From an uncultured Bacilli bacterium (GTDB lineage Bacteria; Bacillota_I; Bacilli_A; RF39; UBA660): a stretch of 8,261 bases of DNA. The DNA lies in NCBI GenBank assembly GCA_910585335.1, contig CAJUCU010000013.1, positions 12,509 through 20,769 of the forward strand, read 5' to 3'. The translations under genes and the position numbers were made by a program. The notes under the pieces are model-generated. The model was not told where the DNA came from. It worked only from the letters and a program-made list of their open reading frames with translations, and ran no database searches. Positions 6,536-8,261 of the stretch are shown here, in pieces (position 1 is the stretch's first letter; each line of letters opens with the position of its first letter).

Positions 6536-6570
6536 AAGACGCAAGTTTCTAATTTAGAAATTTGCGTTTT
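6536..6570. terminator. Bidirectional terminator between lemA and the convergent gene
   Basis: A 12-bp stem (6539-6550 ACGCAAGTTTCT with 6556-6567, one G-T pair) around the 5-base loop AATTT can be lengthened by A-T and G-T pairs at the base. On the plus strand it is followed by TTTT for lemA. On the minus strand it is followed by CTTTTTAA for the opposing gene, whose stop codon (6569-6571) overlaps the stem base. It ends both convergent transcripts. Confidence 0.85.
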
Positions 6571-7348
6571 ATATTTGACTTCCTGCTGGGCTTTTATTTG
6601 AATCGATTGTTGTAAACTTATTAGCAATGACTTGAAGCTCGGTTAATAGTTTTTTATATCCAGCAAGAGAGGATTCCGATTTGAATAGAACTTGATTATT
6701 TTTATATTCTACTTGATTATCGTTTACTTGTAAATAAATTAGCATTTCATCGACTTTATCCAAAAATTCATTTAAAGTAGCAGATAAAGTTTGCATTTTT
6801 TCTTTTACTTTTTGTAATTCTTTTAAATCTTTCTTTGTATACATTAATTCTAAGTATAAATCATAATAATATTCTTGATCTTTTAATTTTTCTTTATCTA
6901 TGAATTCTTTTATTACTTTTTCATCACATAGTTTTTCAATATTTGCAAGTAAAGTTTGCATTTTTTCTTTCATATCTTTTACAGTGGAACGACTTAATAT
7001 AAAATCAGGATGATCTGTCGTTAAATTTTCAGCGGATAGTATTTTCGTAAATTCATCTTTGGTTAAATAGGAATTGATTTCTTTTACATTATCAGATAGT
7101 TCTTTGTAATATTTTTTTATTGTTCTTTCAACATGGGCATAATCCCCTTTTGTTTTAATTTCTATTTGAAAATTATCTGTGGCTAGTTCTTTATTGGAAT
7201 AGTTCACGATTTCTTTTTTTAGTATTTCCTCTTGCTGTAAATCCTTAATCACAAAAATAACTAAGAAACTTAATATTATAGTTATTATAATTCCTATTAT
7301 TAATAATACTCGTTTTAAAATTTTGGGGGTCTTTTTTTCTTCATTCAT
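6569..7348 (-). CDS. Unrecognised membrane-anchored helical protein
   Basis: I do not recognise this 259-residue protein. A short basic N-terminus with charged residues is followed by one strong transmembrane segment (about 14-35). The rest, rich in Lys, Glu and Leu, is predicted by composition to be mostly helical or coiled coil and by the anchor layout probably lies outside the cell. There is no signal peptidase or lipobox motif and a single cysteine (141). Two segments begin with the same KEKMQTL (127-133 and 182-188, 55 residues apart) and both run toward a KK-L--LQ pattern (172-179 and 232-239), suggesting an internal duplication. The tail (246-259) is short and rich in Ser, Pro and Gly. 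The start follows AAAGGAG with good spacing. It has its own sigma-A promoter and terminators on both sides, so it is transcribed alone. An envelope or adhesion-related role is only a guess. Confidence 0.85.
   Translation of the reverse strand: MNEEKKTPKILKRVLLIIGIIITIILSFLVIFVIKDLQQEEILKKEIVNYSNKELATDNFQIEIKTKGDYAHVERTIKKYYKELSDNVKEINSYLTKDEFTKILSAENLTTDHPDFILSRSTVKDMKEKMQTLLANIEKLCDEKVIKEFIDKEKLKDQEYYYDLYLELMYTKKDLKELQKVKEKMQTLSATLNEFLDKVDEMLIYLQVNDNQVEYKNNQVLFKSESSLAGYKKLLTELQVIANKFTTIDSNKSPAGSQI
6785..6970 (-). repeat. 21-bp direct repeat pair inside the unknown membrane protein gene
   Basis: Positions 6785-6805 and 6950-6970 are identical over 21 bp and lie 165 bp apart, exactly 55 codons, so both are read in the same frame and give KEKMQTL twice. 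Identity this long at the DNA level suggests a recent or gene-converted partial duplication rather than protein-level convergence alone. Confidence 0.8.
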
Positions 7349-7400
7349 ATGTTTCTCCTTTAATATGATTTCTCTTTATTATCTTATACTTCTTATTCAA

Positions 7401-7429
7401 ATTATAGCATTTTTCTTTCTTAGTTTTAA
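7401..7429 (-). promoter_or_regulatory. Sigma-A promoter for the unknown membrane protein
   Basis: On the minus strand: -35 TTAAAA (7429-7424, 4 of 6), a 17-bp spacer and a perfect -10 TATAAT (7406-7401) with extended TGC. The transcript should begin near 7394, leaving a leader of about 46 nt that ends in AAAGGAG. The -10 block is identical over 13 bp to that of the ywiB promoter. Confidence 0.75.
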
Positions 7430-7440
7430 ATAAAATTGTA

Positions 7441-7477
7441 AAGAAAAAACAGTATTTTAATTTATTTTACTGTTTTT
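7441..7477 (-). terminator. Intrinsic terminator after ung
   Basis: A 10-bp stem (7445-7454 with 7468-7477, core ACAGTA/TACTGT) has a 13-base AT-only loop. On the minus strand the descending arm ends in TTTTTTCTT. It lies 18 bp past the ung stop codon and separates rlmH-ung from the next gene's promoter. The large loop and low GC content suggest moderate strength. Confidence 0.65.
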
Positions 7478-7495
7478 GACTTGGTGTGACTTATT

Positions 7496-8155
7496 TTATA
7501 TTTGCCAGTTGATTGGTTTTATGTTGTTTTTTTCTAGGAAATGATTAGCTTTTGAGAATGGTTTACTACCAAAGAAACCATTATAAGCCGAAAATGGGGA
7601 TGGATGAGGAGATTCTATAATACAGTGGATAGGATTGGTAATTAATGTCTTTTTATTTCTAGCATAAGCTCCCCATAGAATAAAAACTACTGGTGTATTT
7701 TTTTCATTTATTTTTTGAATCACAGCATCGGTAAATTTTTCCCACCCTTGGTCTTTATGAGAGGCTGCCTTATCCTTTTCTACTGTAAGAACAGCATTTA
7801 ATAACAGTATTCCTTCTTTGGCCCATGGGATAAGAGAGTTATTTTTTGACATTTTAAGTCCTAAATCACTTTCTATTTCTTTAAAGATATTTTGTAGTGA
7901 GGGAGGTCTTCCTACTTCGTTTCGAACAGAAAAAGATAGTCCCTGCGCTTGTCTTTCTCCATGGTAAGGATCTTGTCCTAATATTACTACTTTAACATTG
8001 TCATAAGGGGTATAACGAAAAGCATTAAATATTTCATTTTGTGGTGGGAAAATAGTTTTGTTTTTATATTCTTCCTCTACAAATTTTATTAGACTTTTAA
8101 AATATTCTTTTTCAAATTCTTCTTTTAAGATTTCATCCCAAGCGTTTCCAATCAT
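7496..8155 (-). CDS. ung: Uracil-DNA glycosylase, family 1
   Basis: It removes uracil, from cytosine deamination or dUTP incorporation, from DNA to begin base-excision repair. The protein is 219 residues, normal for the family. Seen: the catalytic water-activating motif GQDPYH at 60-65 (Asp62), GLSFSV at 72-77 in the uracil pocket, LLLN at 117-120 with the uracil-contacting Asn120, and the SPHPSP minor-groove intercalation loop at 182-187 (His184). I choose the ATG at 8155 because AGGAAGTGA ends 5 bases before it. The in-frame GTG at 8164 lies inside that site and would have no ribosome binding site of its own. It follows the end of rlmH by 18 bp, so it is most likely co-transcribed with it, and a terminator follows. 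Confidence 0.96.
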   Translation of the reverse strand: MIGNAWDEILKEEFEKEYFKSLIKFVEEEYKNKTIFPPQNEIFNAFRYTPYDNVKVVILGQDPYHGERQAQGLSFSVRNEVGRPPSLQNIFKEIESDLGLKMSKNNSLIPWAKEGILLLNAVLTVEKDKAASHKDQGWEKFTDAVIQKINEKNTPVVFILWGAYARNKKTLITNPIHCIIESPHPSPFSAYNGFFGSKPFSKANHFLEKNNIKPINWQI

Positions 8156-8173
8156 TTTTTTCACTTCCTATTT

Positions 8174-8261
8174 TTATTTATGATATGATTCATTATTCAT
8201 AATTTTATATGCACGATAAATTTGTTCTAATAGCATTACTCTAAACATTTGATGAGGGAAA
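8174..8261 (-). CDS. rlmH: RlmH, 23S rRNA pseudouridine-1915 N3-methyltransferase, C-terminal end
   Basis: Only the last 28 codons and the TAA stop are in the window; the rest of this roughly 159-residue SPOUT-family enzyme lies beyond the right edge. The visible residues begin FPHQMFRVMLLEQIYRAYKI and end NESYHK. This is the highly conserved RlmH C-terminus (compare the TFPHQ, EQIYRA and YHK blocks of the Bacillus protein), which contributes to the knot and to binding S-adenosylmethionine and the ribosome. The enzyme methylates pseudouridine 1915 in helix 69 on assembled 70S ribosomes. ung starts 18 bp after the stop, with its ribosome binding site in the gap, so the two form an operon end. 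Confidence 0.93.
   Translation of the reverse strand, partial: FPHQMFRVMLLEQIYRAYKIMNNESYHK

Noticed and set aside
1..8261. Mobile element, phage, defence island or CRISPR array
   Set aside because: There is no transposase, integrase, toxin-antitoxin pair, terminal inverted repeat or spaced direct-repeat array. Gene content is housekeeping and envelope or spore, with uniform base composition.

Overview
The window is AT-rich, densely packed DNA from a low-GC Gram-positive bacterium of the Bacilli type (possibly an Erysipelotrichia-like or related gut lineage; I cannot place it more closely). The support for this is a delta subunit of RNA polymerase (rpoE) with its acidic tail, AGGAGG/AAGGTGA ribosome binding sites, extended -10 promoters and the adjacent pair ywiB-argS. 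The genetic code looks standard: the tryptophan codons I checked are TGG, and TGA ends one gene. A complete class A penicillin-binding protein indicates a peptidoglycan wall. A GerQ homologue suggests that the lineage makes, or once made, endospores.

Layout. Left half, minus strand (3502 down to 1): a promoter at about 3494-3502 drives ywiB-argS. rpoE follows with its own promoter (1325-1353) and an intrinsic terminator that overlaps its last codons. prfA (release factor 1) follows with its own extended -10 and runs off the left edge. This is a translation/transcription housekeeping block. Middle, plus strand (3570-6527): a class A PBP, a gerQ-like spore-coat gene preceded by a sigma-E-like promoter, a terminator, then a lemA-family gene with a strong promoter. 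A bidirectional terminator (about 6536-6570) separates lemA from the convergent right part. Right part, minus strand (8261 down to 6569): the 3' end of rlmH, then ung 18 bp downstream, a terminator, and a single-gene unit encoding an unrecognised membrane-anchored helical protein.

The genes fall into three themes: translation and transcription (prfA, rpoE, argS, rlmH), DNA repair (ung), and cell envelope or spore (PBP, GerQ-like, LemA, the unknown anchored protein). I see no mobile element, CRISPR array, tRNA or rRNA, and no gene-free stretch above 150 bp. The most notable points are the short GerQ homologue that lacks the N-terminal lysines used for cross-linking in Bacillus, its sporulation-type promoter, the unknown repeat-containing membrane protein, and two places where a terminator hairpin and the next gene's promoter share sequence.
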